Source: Acinetobacter bouvetii DSM 14964 = CIP 107468 (GTDB lineage: Bacteria > Pseudomonadota > Gammaproteobacteria > Pseudomonadales > Moraxellaceae). From it: a stretch of 64,000 nt of DNA. This document shows, one piece after another, positions 52,030 to 61,122 of this stretch. Within the stretch, counting starts at the first letter, position 1. The number at the start of each line of letters is the position of its first letter. The stretch is from NCBI RefSeq assembly GCF_000368865.1, contig NZ_KB849727.1, positions 489,194 to 553,193 on the forward strand. Direction: 5' to 3'. The translations under genes were made by a program, and so were the position numbers. The notes under the pieces were generated by a model. It saw only the letters and a list, made by a program, of their open reading frames with translations. It searched no databases and was not told the origin of the DNA.

Positions 52030-52731
52030 TTAACTATGCACCCATAAACCATCCTCTCCAATAAAATAAGAATTATATCCGTCAATTTCTAAATTATATG
52101 TTCTCACTGCTAATTTCTTTGGTTTTGGTACATTCCAATGTGTATTATAGATATAATCCACTGCCCTATCATTAATGTAATCTGATTTTATAATTTGCGA
52201 TTCCAATATATAGTAATCTGAATTGTATTTATTATGATTAACAAAGTAATAATTATCATCTGTAAACTGAATAATCATATCAAGTTCACGAGTTTCCTCA
52301 AATGTGAGTTCAAAACAACCACCCACACTCAAACCACCCTCCAAGCAACCATACCAAACAGTATGTGAATCCAAAAATCTTAAACTCTTTTCGTCACTTA
52401 TATTTGACAACAAACTACAACCATCAAGCTTTGAAGCAACAATCCATTTTCGAAATGCCTGAACTTCAACAGTAGATTCCACCCAAAACAATTGTGATGC
52501 AGCTGCAAATTGAGTATAAATTACTGGGTAAGATTCTTCTATTTGAGCATTTTTAAAGCAACTTATACGTAAAATTTCTTCGGAAAGTAAACCACTTACT
52601 TCTGTCACATTTCTATATTCAATAACGCTACTATCAGATTTAGATAATACCAAATCACCGACTTTAATATTCTGAATCGGAAGAAGCCCCTGATCTGTAT
52701 GAATTAAAGTACCAGCCACAAATCCAGACAT
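52030..52731 (-). CDS. orphan Hint (Hedgehog/intein)-like protein lacking catalytic Cys
   Basis: A 233-residue protein whose whole length looks like a Hint domain. It starts MSGFVAGTLIHTDQGLLPIQNIKVGDLVLS, which matches the first intein block, and ends RTYNLEIDGYNSYFIGEDGLWVHS, which matches the last block. In self-splicing or autoprocessing Hint domains of polymorphic toxins the block begins with Cys (CFVAGT) and ends in VHN. Here the Cys is Gly3 and the final Asn is Ser, so autocleavage is unlikely. No upstream toxin or secretion region is fused. AT-rich composition suggests acquisition. A small exported protein is encoded just upstream and ends 7 bases before this start. Confidence 0.75.
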   Translation of the reverse strand: MSGFVAGTLIHTDQGLLPIQNIKVGDLVLSKSDSSVIEYRNVTEVSGLLSEEILRISCFKNAQIEESYPVIYTQFAAASQLFWVESTVEVQAFRKWIVASKLDGCSLLSNISDEKSLRFLDSHTVWYGCLEGGLSVGGCFELTFEETRELDMIIQFTDDNYYFVNHNKYNSDYYILESQIIKSDYINDRAVDYIYNTHWNVPKPKKLAVRTYNLEIDGYNSYFIGEDGLWVHS

Positions 52732-52738
52732 TTTTCAC

Positions 52739-53101
52739 CTATTTCAAATCACACTGAATATTATATTTTTTCAATAATTGCATTTCTGGTGACACTATCA
52801 CTTTATCGATCACTGTTTGCTTAGTCATAGATTGTGCAGAAGGTGGTAAGTACGCACGGTTTTGATCTGTAGTTTGATACAAATCGTCGACGTATTTTTT
52901 GACAATTCCACAAAATTGCTGCTGTTGTTGTGCTGAAAATTGAGAAGTTTTAGCATCTAAACTGCGTAAAAATAACTTCATATCCACACTATATTGACTA
53001 GAAATTTTTTCTACATCACGAGCATACTGTTCAGCACTCGCGGCTTGCACTGCCTGTACAGCTATTCCCAAACCCAACAGGGTAAATATTAATTTTTTCA
53101 T
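52739..53101 (-). CDS. small periplasmic protein, partner of the Hint-like gene
   Basis: A 120-residue protein with a signal peptide (MKKLIFTLLGLGIAVQAVQA) and a helical mature part of about 100 residues with two Cys (FCGIV and IQCDLK) that could form a disulfide. The start is ATG 53101; the TTG at 53104 is adjacent. No family is recognised. It lies 7 bases upstream of the Hint-like gene, and the two share AT-rich composition, so they probably form a transferred operon. Roles such as immunity or chaperone are guesses. Confidence 0.72.
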   Translation of the reverse strand: MKKLIFTLLGLGIAVQAVQAASAEQYARDVEKISSQYSVDMKLFLRSLDAKTSQFSAQQQQQFCGIVKKYVDDLYQTTDQNRAYLPPSAQSMTKQTVIDKVIVSPEMQLLKKYNIQCDLK

Positions 53102-53181
53102 CAATTCAATCTTTATCGTTTATCTAAAGGCGCGCTTACAATTGTATCACCAGCCAACTTTCCAAACTATTTTAAATGTGT

Positions 53182-53556
53182 CTATGATAATGAATTTATA
53201 CAAATAAATTCAGGCTGATATTCTTTATAAGCCAGTTCTTCAGGCGCAGGCAATGCGCCTTGTGTGACCGTTCCCAAACGCAGCCGCAAGACATCCGGCA
53301 AATCCGTACGGTACGAATACATCGGGCTGCCGCATTGACTGCAAAATACACGAGCCTTATTAGCTGTATGAAAATATTCCTTTAAAGCCTCACCACCTTG
53401 CAGCAGCTGAAACTTGGATTTATCAATTGGAGAGTTCCAGCCGAACAGCGCACCTTGCGCCAGCCTGCAATGCTGACAAAAACACAAAATGCTCCGTTCC
53501 AGTTCGGCCTCATACTGATATTTTACAGCACCGCACAAACACTGTCCCTGAATCAT
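53182..53556 (-). CDS. GFA/CENP-V-family zinc-binding protein
   Basis: A 124-residue protein of the glutathione-dependent formaldehyde-activating enzyme family. The zinc Cys pattern is complete: CLCGAVKY at 5-12, CFCQHCR near 31 and VFCSQCGSPMY near 90. The name comes from Gfa, which joins formaldehyde to glutathione, but most homologues act on unknown substrates. It is separated by 81 bases from the exported protein and by 112 from the BepA-like gene. Confidence 0.88.
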   Translation of the reverse strand: MIQGQCLCGAVKYQYEAELERSILCFCQHCRLAQGALFGWNSPIDKSKFQLLQGGEALKEYFHTANKARVFCSQCGSPMYSYRTDLPDVLRLRLGTVTQGALPAPEELAYKEYQPEFICINSLS

Positions 53557-53667
53557 TACAGCACTCCATTATTTTGAATTATTATGCTTTAAATTGCGTT
53601 TGCTTAATCTTCACCCCTGCTGATCAATGCAGTGAAGACACCTTATGGAGAACTCCAGCGCTTTCAC

Positions 53668-55107
53668 CTAGACAGCCAATTGCCAATCTTTCTGCATTTC
53701 TTTTAAGCGCTGGTCTATTACCGTTTCAAGTGACTTGCGCTCTTTGGCTAAACGCTTAGCATGCAATAAAGACTTTATGGCATTTTCTTCATTGCCGGTC
53801 CAAAATTCCACTTCCGCACGGTAGCGCAATACATTCACAGACCGCAGCGCAGAAGAATTATCAGCATTTGCAGACTGCTGCATTAGACGCCAGCCGGATA
53901 CATCACGCGGGTTATTGCGTAAAAATTGACGCACCGTCAACTCCGCTTGAGCCGGCTGCTTATTAAGGATAAGCACTTCTGCATATTTATAATTTAACGC
54001 GCGGTTCTCTGGCATAACCGCCGCAGCACTGCTCATTAAACTGAATGCATTTTCAATTTTATTCTGCCCTAAGTAAACATCTGCCTGCAGCAGCGTCATC
54101 AGCACATGGCTGGATTTAATATTTTTAGCTTTATCAAGCGCGGTTTGTGCAGCCGAAAAATCACCATGCTGTATGTGAAAAGCAGCCAAGCCCATTAAAC
54201 CCGCAAAATTATTTTGATTAGCCAACGCCTGCAGCTGCTGTTCGCTGCTCTGGCCAGACAGAACTCGGCTATATTGCTTAATTATTTCAAAATCTTCATT
54301 GTCTAAATTTGGCTTTACTTTCGGCAGCTGATTTGCCCTCAGGCGCGCCTCACTCATACGCTGTGTCGTGAGTGGGTGCGTCAGCCAAAAGTCCGGCAAA
54401 AAACTGACCTGACTTGTAGCGCGGTTCATGACTTCAAAAAAATCGGCCATGCTTTGCGGGTTATAGCCTGCAGCATACATATACTGCATCCCTATGCGGT
54501 CAGCTTCACGTTCTTGGTTTCGGCTATATGTCAGCTGCTTATCCAGCAGTGCCGCCTGCGAACCCAGCATCACAGCAGCGCCCGCATCACCATCCGCCTT
54601 GGAAGCAACCAATGCCCCTACCAGAATACCCGCCAATGAAAGCAAGCCCTGCCCCTTAAAGGCTTCTTGAGAGCGGCTATAATGGCGCTGTGTGACATGC
54701 GCAATTTCATGCGCCATTACACCAGCCATCTCATCCATGTTACGCGCAGAGTTAATCAAACCCGCATTCAGGGCAAATAATCCGCCAGGCACAGCAAAAG
54801 CATTAATTTGCGGATCATTAATAATTAAAAGGCCGACCGGCTGACTGAGCTGTGTCTGGCTTAAAATATGGGAAAATACTGCATACAAACGATCTTCAAG
54901 CCAAGGATTTTGCAGAACCGGCATCTGCTTATTGACTTCACGGAATACTTTTTCGCCAATGGCCTTTTCTTTTTGCTGATCAAGCAAACCAACGCCGCTG
55001 CCAATATCCGGCACAGCAAATTGAGCTGCCGAATTAAATTCTACCGTTTGACTCTGCGCGAGCATCGAACACAGTCCCAGACTGCAAGCCAGTAAAGTTT
55101 TTTTCAA
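53668..55107 (-). CDS. bepA: periplasmic M48 metalloprotease with TPR, BepA-like
   Basis: A 479-residue periplasmic zinc protease and chaperone, comparable to BepA (YfgC), which controls outer-membrane protein quality, notably LptD. The signal peptide ends near AQS. The zinc motif HEIAH is at residues 133-137 with the third ligand Glu in NQEREADRIG. The C-terminal half is helical TPR-like repeats (SHVLMTLLQADVYLGQNKIENAF). The start is TTG 55107 (GGGACG about 11 bases upstream), giving MKKTLLACSLG; no ATG offers an alternative signal peptide. A rare-codon start may keep expression low. Confidence 0.9.
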   Translation of the reverse strand: MKKTLLACSLGLCSMLAQSQTVEFNSAAQFAVPDIGSGVGLLDQQKEKAIGEKVFREVNKQMPVLQNPWLEDRLYAVFSHILSQTQLSQPVGLLIINDPQINAFAVPGGLFALNAGLINSARNMDEMAGVMAHEIAHVTQRHYSRSQEAFKGQGLLSLAGILVGALVASKADGDAGAAVMLGSQAALLDKQLTYSRNQEREADRIGMQYMYAAGYNPQSMADFFEVMNRATSQVSFLPDFWLTHPLTTQRMSEARLRANQLPKVKPNLDNEDFEIIKQYSRVLSGQSSEQQLQALANQNNFAGLMGLAAFHIQHGDFSAAQTALDKAKNIKSSHVLMTLLQADVYLGQNKIENAFSLMSSAAAVMPENRALNYKYAEVLILNKQPAQAELTVRQFLRNNPRDVSGWRLMQQSANADNSSALRSVNVLRYRAEVEFWTGNEENAIKSLLHAKRLAKERKSLETVIDQRLKEMQKDWQLAV

Positions 55108-55201
55108 TGCCGCGTCCCAATCAAATCTATTTGCTTATCTATTCAGAAATATAGCATTGAAAAATGAGCCATTATGAAAGAAAGTGTTATTAAATTTTTA
55201 A

Positions 55202-56167
55202 TTAATCCGCTTTCTTAACAGCGTAGCGAGGCTGCCTGCCCTCCAAAGCATCGACCAAATTCTCATATGCCAATTCAGCCATCCGCTTGCGGGTTTGTGC
55301 AGTTGCAGATCCGACATGCGGCAAGGTGACTGCATTATCCAGCTCAAATAACTCTGAAGCCTGCAGCGGCTCCTTTTCATATACATCCAATCCAGCTGCG
55401 AAAATACTGCGCGACTTTAAAGCATCAATAAGCGCCTTTTCATCAACCACGGAACCGCGCGAAATATTGACCAGCACCGCATGCGGCTGCATAAGCTGCA
55501 ATTCGCGCGCGCCAATTAATGATTTGGATGCCGCATTTAAATCAACCGCAATTACAACAAAATCGGAACGGCTTAATAAATCATCCAGACTGCAGAATTC
55601 AGCTTTAAACTGTTCGGCTATTTCAAGTTTTTCATGACGGTTATGGTACAGCACATTCATATTGAATCCGTAAAAACCGCGTCTCGCAATCGCAGCGCCG
55701 ATAGAGCCTAAACCGATAATGCCTAAGGTTTTCCCATAAATATCAACACCAAATTGCTCTGGGCCTGCCGTTCTGGACCATTGCCCCTGCTTCATCCAGG
55801 CATCCAATGATGGAACTTTTCTTGCTGCGCTCATTAAAAGCGTAAACGCCAAGTCTGCTGTCGTTTCAGTCAAAACGTGCGGGGTATGCGTCAGCCAAAT
55901 ATGCTTTTGATTTAGATATGACACATCATAATTGTCGTACCCCACACTCACACTGGAAATAATCTTGAGTTTTTCTGCATGTTTTAAATTGCTTTCATTC
56001 AGCCTCCGGCCAGCGCCGATCATCCCATCCGCATCACGGCTTTCTTCTAAAATTTGCTGATTGATATCGCCTTTTTTCGGATTAATTTGAACAACATGAT
56101 ATTGCTGTTCCAGTCTCATCAAAATTTCATTATCGATTTGGCTAAAAACAACAACTTTCTTTTTCAT
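55202..56167 (-). CDS. D-2-hydroxyacid dehydrogenase, GhrB-like
   Basis: A 321-residue NAD(P)H-dependent dehydrogenase. The Rossmann glycine motif is GLGSIGAAIARRG near 155, and the catalytic residues appear in NISRGSVVDEKALIDAL (Arg) and LPHVGSATAQTRKRMAELAY (His). Sequence is closest to glyoxylate/hydroxypyruvate reductases (GhrB), which remove glyoxylate. The next gene upstream ends 4 bases before this start, so the two are coupled. Substrate range is inferred from family. Confidence 0.88.
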   Translation of the reverse strand: MKKKVVVFSQIDNEILMRLEQQYHVVQINPKKGDINQQILEESRDADGMIGAGRRLNESNLKHAEKLKIISSVSVGYDNYDVSYLNQKHIWLTHTPHVLTETTADLAFTLLMSAARKVPSLDAWMKQGQWSRTAGPEQFGVDIYGKTLGIIGLGSIGAAIARRGFYGFNMNVLYHNRHEKLEIAEQFKAEFCSLDDLLSRSDFVVIAVDLNAASKSLIGARELQLMQPHAVLVNISRGSVVDEKALIDALKSRSIFAAGLDVYEKEPLQASELFELDNAVTLPHVGSATAQTRKRMAELAYENLVDALEGRQPRYAVKKAD

Positions 56168-56171
56168 GTAT

Positions 56172-56816
56172 TCATGATTCCTTCATTTTATTTTGCATAA
56201 ATTGCCAAAGGCGTTTTTTCAACAAAGGCTGAATCAGCATTTCCTGCAATGAAGCCAGCTGAATAGAATGGGATGCCTGCAGGTGCGGAATTTCCCCTAA
56301 GCACAGCACATTTTTTTCTGTACTGAACACATCTAAAAAGCCTTGTATATAAGATGATGCACCGCGGCCATCCTGCATGTTCTGCCAAGCAAATGGCCAT
56401 TGCAGATGATGAAATTCTGCAGAAACGGCACGCTGAATATTGCGCCATAATTGCTGCTGATCAGCCGTGATCGCAGTTGCGTCAACCAGCAGCACGCATT
56501 GCGGCAACACCATTGCCTCAATTGAAAAAGCGGGAATGTGAACTGCCGAAACTAAGGCTTCTTGCACTGCAGCGGGTGCTGTTTGCTGTTGTTCCGCCTC
56601 AGGGGCTGAAAGCACAGGCTCCTGATGGACAGGCGGCTGAGGCCGTTCCGGCTGTTCAGCCACCGCAGGCATGTGCGGCAGGATGATTTCCGAAATAGCT
56701 TCTTCAGGCGCCTGATCACGCCATATAGCAGGCTGATGCTGCTGACACAGAGCATCCTTAGGAATCCAAATATCAATTCCCAACGCCGCCATTATGTCAC
56801 GCTGATGCCCCATCAT
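56172..56816 (-). CDS. hypothetical protein with Pro/Gln-rich linker
   Basis: A 214-residue protein with no confident family. The N-terminus (MMGHQRDIMAALGIDIWIPKDALC) is a short helix plus a tryptophan motif, followed by a low-complexity Pro/Gln/Glu/Ala stretch (residues about 55-85) and a folded C-terminal half (QCVLLVDATAITADQQQLWRNIQRAVSAEFHHLQWPFAW). The N-terminal LGI..W resembles the psi subunit of DNA polymerase III (HolD), which binds chi through a short N-terminal segment, but I cannot confirm it. It lies 4 bases before the dehydrogenase start and is co-transcribed with it. Confidence 0.7.
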   Translation of the reverse strand: MMGHQRDIMAALGIDIWIPKDALCQQHQPAIWRDQAPEEAISEIILPHMPAVAEQPERPQPPVHQEPVLSAPEAEQQQTAPAAVQEALVSAVHIPAFSIEAMVLPQCVLLVDATAITADQQQLWRNIQRAVSAEFHHLQWPFAWQNMQDGRGASSYIQGFLDVFSTEKNVLCLGEIPHLQASHSIQLASLQEMLIQPLLKKRLWQFMQNKMKES

Positions 56817-56985
56817 GCTTTCATCATCACCAAAATTCTAGCCAATATTCTATCGAGATTAGGCGCACTTTGCTGTACTTTTATTTTAATTCAGCTTAAA
56901 TGGTGCGCATCGTCAATTGTTAAACCGGATCGCCGCAGTCAAAACCCATTTGACGGATACCAACGCCACAGCTTAAACCCATCAT

Positions 56986-58875
56986 TTAGATAATCATCAA
57001 GCTGTTTTTCTTTTGCATTAAATCAATCATTTCATCAGTTTCAAAACCTAAGCGCCAATACAGCAGCTCCAGCACATCCAGCTCATCCTGCGTGATAATC
57101 CGGTCATTCCATAAGCAAATTTCTGCAACAGCCAAAATACTGAATCGGTCGCGAAGCAAAAGCCCTGCAATATCATTTAGAATTTCCGCTAAATCAATGG
57201 GTTCATCTGAAATTTCGCTGTAACGCTCCAGCTCTTTTGAACTTAAAATACGCTTAAGAATTTTTTCACGCACTTCCAGCTGACTGTCACTGTTAATTTG
57301 CTGCACATGCAGCAAGGCATCAATCAAACGCACAATACTGGGCTTTACATCCTCTAAAGCTGTCGCTGTATGAATAGGCATCAGGTTCAGCTCAAACTTT
57401 ACCCGCTCGAGCAGCAAAGCATCCAGCAGCCCAATTTCACCATCTTCCTGAATAATGAGCGCCAGCTTCATAAGGAACTGTCTTGCAATTGTTGCCGGCA
57501 TACCGCCAATGTTTTTACAGGCTTCTTTAAAAATAGCAATATGGACCCGGCCATCCAAATTCAACAATGAATCGACAATAGCGCGGCTGACTTCCGCTTC
57601 CGTCGGAATAAATTCCCGATACTGACGAATCATTAAAATCGCCACCATCACTTCACGCGACCCCGTAGCCGTCTGCATCGCCCGGACAATCAATTCAGGT
57701 CGCTGCCAATTGGTGCGGATTTCAGGCTTTAAAGGTTTAATCGCATCTTTAATGGCAAAGCTGATTGGCGACAGCCGCAGCAAAGGCAAAGGCTGAGGTG
57801 AACTCCAAGGAATCGTAACATCCGGACTGACTTCTTCCAGCGAACGGAATAAGCTAAACAGCAGCTGATTTTTTAATTTTTTTAGATTTTCCAGCTGTAA
57901 ATCCTGAATGACACCCGGATTCAACTCAAAAATGCGCTGCGCAATACTGGGATGAATATTCATCCAGTTTTGCGGGCTTAATGCGTTGGCAAAACACATA
58001 TGAGAGATGGATTCAGCATATTCACTGTGAATTTGAGAACCCGAGTGATGGACATATATCCGCAGCAACGTTTGAATATTGGCATCATTTTGAATTAGAC
58101 GCTTGGTCTTTTGGTCATTTCGGTATGTGCGCCCGCCCAAGGTAATAAACTTAATAAAGCGGGTAATCAGTATTCCTAAACTCCCTGTAAGCCAAATCAG
58201 CGCGCCAATGGCTACAAATACAGTTTCAAATTTATTTTCACGCACATAGCCGTTACGGTAAAAACCGCGTTTCGCAATTTTACTGCCCCACTGGCTGAAT
58301 GTTGTCAAACCGCTGTATAAAATTTTAAGGCGGGTATTTTCAGCAGCTTCACCCGACAAAATTTTATTAAATTCATGGCTGAGCAAACCATACAACTCCA
58401 TTTCATCTAAATTCTGCATTGCCCCCCATGTTAAAATGATAGCGGTATCTCGCGGGTAAAAACCCGCAGTTAAGGCATTCACCCCAACTTCATACGGCAG
58501 CACATATAAAGCCGGCATATCAATTAAAAATGTATCCGCCAGCTGTTCTGTAATTTTAAGCGCTGCGCTTTCTTCAGGAATGCTTTCTATCAGGCTTAAT
58601 CGGCGCGCACCCAGCTGCTTTGCCAACGAATGTCCGCCCATTCTAAAAACATAAAATTCATAAATAACAGAAACCGACATGATCAAGATCAGCAGCGCAA
58701 TTAAATATGGGCTGAGCATATGCCAATAAATTGATTGGGTTGAATCTACATAAAAAACCAATAAGCCGACAATTGTATTAATCAGCACAATCGTTAAAAG
58801 CACAGCAACCGCACAAATAGAAGCGGACCAAAACATATTTTTGTTTTTTATAAAAGCATAGCCGACTTTTCTCAA
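56986..58875 (-). CDS. M48-like membrane protein with broken zinc motif (HExxK)
   Basis: A 629-residue membrane protein with two N-terminal transmembrane segments (about 16-42 and 55-76) and a third at about 216-240, with an M48 protease-like region between them. LPYEVGVNALTAGFYPRDTAIILTWGAM matches the family, and the expected HExxH motif reads HEFNK at 167-171: His and Glu are kept but the second His is Lys. Without that ligand zinc binding should fail, so it is likely a pseudoprotease unless another residue substitutes. A helical C-terminal region of about 300 residues ends in a TerB-like acidic stretch. The start is TTG 58875 behind AAGGGA. Confidence 0.78.
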   Translation of the reverse strand: MRKVGYAFIKNKNMFWSASICAVAVLLTIVLINTIVGLLVFYVDSTQSIYWHMLSPYLIALLILIMSVSVIYEFYVFRMGGHSLAKQLGARRLSLIESIPEESAALKITEQLADTFLIDMPALYVLPYEVGVNALTAGFYPRDTAIILTWGAMQNLDEMELYGLLSHEFNKILSGEAAENTRLKILYSGLTTFSQWGSKIAKRGFYRNGYVRENKFETVFVAIGALIWLTGSLGILITRFIKFITLGGRTYRNDQKTKRLIQNDANIQTLLRIYVHHSGSQIHSEYAESISHMCFANALSPQNWMNIHPSIAQRIFELNPGVIQDLQLENLKKLKNQLLFSLFRSLEEVSPDVTIPWSSPQPLPLLRLSPISFAIKDAIKPLKPEIRTNWQRPELIVRAMQTATGSREVMVAILMIRQYREFIPTEAEVSRAIVDSLLNLDGRVHIAIFKEACKNIGGMPATIARQFLMKLALIIQEDGEIGLLDALLLERVKFELNLMPIHTATALEDVKPSIVRLIDALLHVQQINSDSQLEVREKILKRILSSKELERYSEISDEPIDLAEILNDIAGLLLRDRFSILAVAEICLWNDRIITQDELDVLELLYWRLGFETDEMIDLMQKKNSLMII

Positions 58876-58924
58876 TGCAATCCCTTAAAACAACATTGTC
58901 TTTTGTTTAACCATCATAAATGAA

Positions 58925-58949
58925 AAAAGCGGGAAATTCCCGCTTTTCA
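58925..58949 (-). terminator. rho-independent terminator of purF
   Basis: AAAAGCGGGAA-ATTCCCGCTTTT with a T run, 18 bases after the purF stop on the minus strand. Confidence 0.88.
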
Positions 58950-58966
58950 TAGAGTTTTTGAAGTGA

Positions 58967-60508
58967 TTACTCTTCGCGAACCCCTGTTAAGTCAACCGAT
59001 GCCGCGTCGATATTAACATCAATATACTTGTCATTGTTTTCCAGCTTCGCCGAATCGCTGCGCTGTTTCTCCAATGCGTCCAAGTAAGCTTCATCAATGC
59101 CGCCCGCAACATACACGCCATTGAATACAGAACAGTCAAACTCTTGAAGTTCAGGAACTTTCGTCGTGCGCACAGCCGCTTTTAAGTCTTCCAAATCCTG
59201 AAAGACCAACCGGTCCGCACCGATAATTTCACGGATTTCTTCAACACTGCGGTTTGATGCAATCAGCTCAGATTTAGCAGGCATATCAATGCCGTATACA
59301 TTTGGATATTTCACCATAGGCGCAGCAGAGGCAAAGAATACTTTTTTCGCACCTGCATCACGCGCCATCTGGATAATTTCGTTACATGTTGTGCCGCGGA
59401 CAATAGAGTCATCCACCAGCAAGACATTTTTGCCTTGGAACTCCAATTCAACCGGGTTCAATTTTTGGCGAACTGACTTTTTACGCAGCTGCTGACCCGG
59501 CATAATGAAGGTACGGCCGATATAACGGTTCTTCATGAAGCCTTCGCGGAATTTCACACCCAAGGTATTTGCCAGCTCAAGCGCAGAAGTGCGTGATGTA
59601 TCCGGAATTGGGATCACGACATCAATATCATGCTCTTCACCCCATTCACGCAAGATTTTCTGCGCAAGCTTCTCACCCATTTTTAAACGTGCTTTATACA
59701 CTGAAATGCCGTCAATGGTTGCATCTGGACGCGCAAAATAAACGTATTCAAAAATGCATGGGCGGTATTCAGGTTCTGATGCGCACTGTTTCGTGAACAT
59801 CTCACCCTGCGCCGTAATGAAGATCGCTTCGCCGGGCGCAATATCACGCTCAACTTTAAAGCCAAGGGCAGTAATCGCGACCGATTCAGAAGCAATAATA
59901 TACTCTTTGCCCTGCTCTGTTTCACGAGAGCCATAGATCAGCGGGCGAATACCATTTGGATCGCGGAAGCCCACCAAGCCTTGCCCGGTAATCATCGTGA
60001 CCACAGCATAGCCGCCCTTGCAGCGCTCATGCACGCGGGAAACCACATCAAAGATGTCTTCCGCTGACGCAGTCAATTTGCTGCGTTTTTGCAGCTCATG
60101 CGCAAAAACATTGAGCAGCACTTCTGAATCAGAATCCGTATTCATGTGGCGCAAATCTGTTTTAAACAGGTCCTCATGAATTTCCGCCGCATTGGTTAAG
60201 TTGCCGTTATGCGCCAATGTAATGCCGTAAGGCGAGTTTACATAAAATGGCTGGGCCTCAGCACTGCTTGAAGAACCCGCAGTTGGATAACGCACATGGC
60301 CAATACCGTAGTTCCCCTGCAAAGCGCGCATATGACGTGTATGAAACACATCACGCACCATACCGGTGTCCTTGCGAAGGAATAAGCGACCTTCATGGCA
60401 AGTTACGATCCCAGCGGCATCTTGTCCACGATGCTGTAACATCGTTAATGCATCAAACAACATTTGGTTAACGGGTGATTTACCAGCTATACCAACTACT
60501 CCACACAT
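58967..60508 (-). CDS. purF: amidophosphoribosyltransferase
   Basis: A 513-residue enzyme of the first committed step of purine synthesis, converting PRPP and glutamine to phosphoribosylamine. The N-terminal MCGVVGIAG exposes Cys2 as the glutamine amidotransferase nucleophile; there is no propeptide. [10 protein letters not shown] and the GNLTNA loop follow, and the C-terminal PRPP site [16 protein letters not shown] is intact. Preceded by cvpA on the same strand; pyrD lies beyond that, so a pyrD-cvpA-purF transcript is likely, ended by the hairpin at 58925. Confidence 0.97.
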   Translation of the reverse strand: MCGVVGIAGKSPVNQMLFDALTMLQHRGQDAAGIVTCHEGRLFLRKDTGMVRDVFHTRHMRALQGNYGIGHVRYPTAGSSSSAEAQPFYVNSPYGITLAHNGNLTNAAEIHEDLFKTDLRHMNTDSDSEVLLNVFAHELQKRSKLTASAEDIFDVVSRVHERCKGGYAVVTMITGQGLVGFRDPNGIRPLIYGSRETEQGKEYIIASESVAITALGFKVERDIAPGEAIFITAQGEMFTKQCASEPEYRPCIFEYVYFARPDATIDGISVYKARLKMGEKLAQKILREWGEEHDIDVVIPIPDTSRTSALELANTLGVKFREGFMKNRYIGRTFIMPGQQLRKKSVRQKLNPVELEFQGKNVLLVDDSIVRGTTCNEIIQMARDAGAKKVFFASAAPMVKYPNVYGIDMPAKSELIASNRSVEEIREIIGADRLVFQDLEDLKAAVRTTKVPELQEFDCSVFNGVYVAGGIDEAYLDALEKQRSDSAKLENNDKYIDVNIDAASVDLTGVREE

Positions 60509-60532
60509 AGCAACCTCGCAGACAAGCTAGGA

Positions 60533-61117
60533 TTAATAAAAAGGATTATTTGTTGACTTAACTTCAGACGGCGTTTTTTTAGCAGCCGCCTCAGATGAAA
60601 GTTCCGAAGACTTTGACTGGTCTTCAGAATGAATATGATGCATGGCCTCATTGGCAGCATCTTTGGACATTTGCGCAGCCCAAGGTGCATATGGCAATAA
60701 TGCTTGAATAAATTTTGATTGCTTCCAGTGCGGTGAACTTTCCACCCAAGGCCCGACGCCTTGAATTGTAATCAGCACCACCAGCAAGCCCTTTAGGCCT
60801 CCAAATACACCGCCTGCCAAACGGTTTAACGGGCCTAATTTCAGGCTTTTTAAAATACCGTTCAGCAAGGATGTGGCTATCCATGTGAGGACAACAATCA
60901 CCAGTACAATAAATGCAAAGGCCGCAATTTTTTGAACCACTGGATCCGAACTGAGCGCAAGCATCGAAGGCGCCAAAATGGATGCATATTTTGCCGCAAC
61001 AATTAATGCCAGAATCCATCCTGCCAAGTTCGCAAAGGCTTTAATAAATCCTTGACGCAAACCGTTAAGCCCTCCAATGAGCAATATAATCAGTATAAAG
61101 ATATCAATGGCATTCAT
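60533..61117 (-). CDS. cvpA: CvpA-family inner-membrane protein
   Basis: A 194-residue membrane protein with four hydrophobic segments: MNAIDIFILIILLIGGLNGLRQGFIKAFANLAGWILALIVAAKYASILAP contains two, and IAAFAFIVLVIVVLTW and GLKGLLVVLITIQGVG supply the others. CvpA is required for colicin V production in E. coli and affects bile-salt and envelope stress tolerance. The C-terminal tail is polar and likely cytoplasmic. The position just upstream of purF is typical; the spacing is 24 bases. Confidence 0.93.
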   Translation of the reverse strand: MNAIDIFILIILLIGGLNGLRQGFIKAFANLAGWILALIVAAKYASILAPSMLALSSDPVVQKIAAFAFIVLVIVVLTWIATSLLNGILKSLKLGPLNRLAGGVFGGLKGLLVVLITIQGVGPWVESSPHWKQSKFIQALLPYAPWAAQMSKDAANEAMHHIHSEDQSKSSELSSEAAAKKTPSEVKSTNNPFY

Positions 61118-61122
61118 AATCT

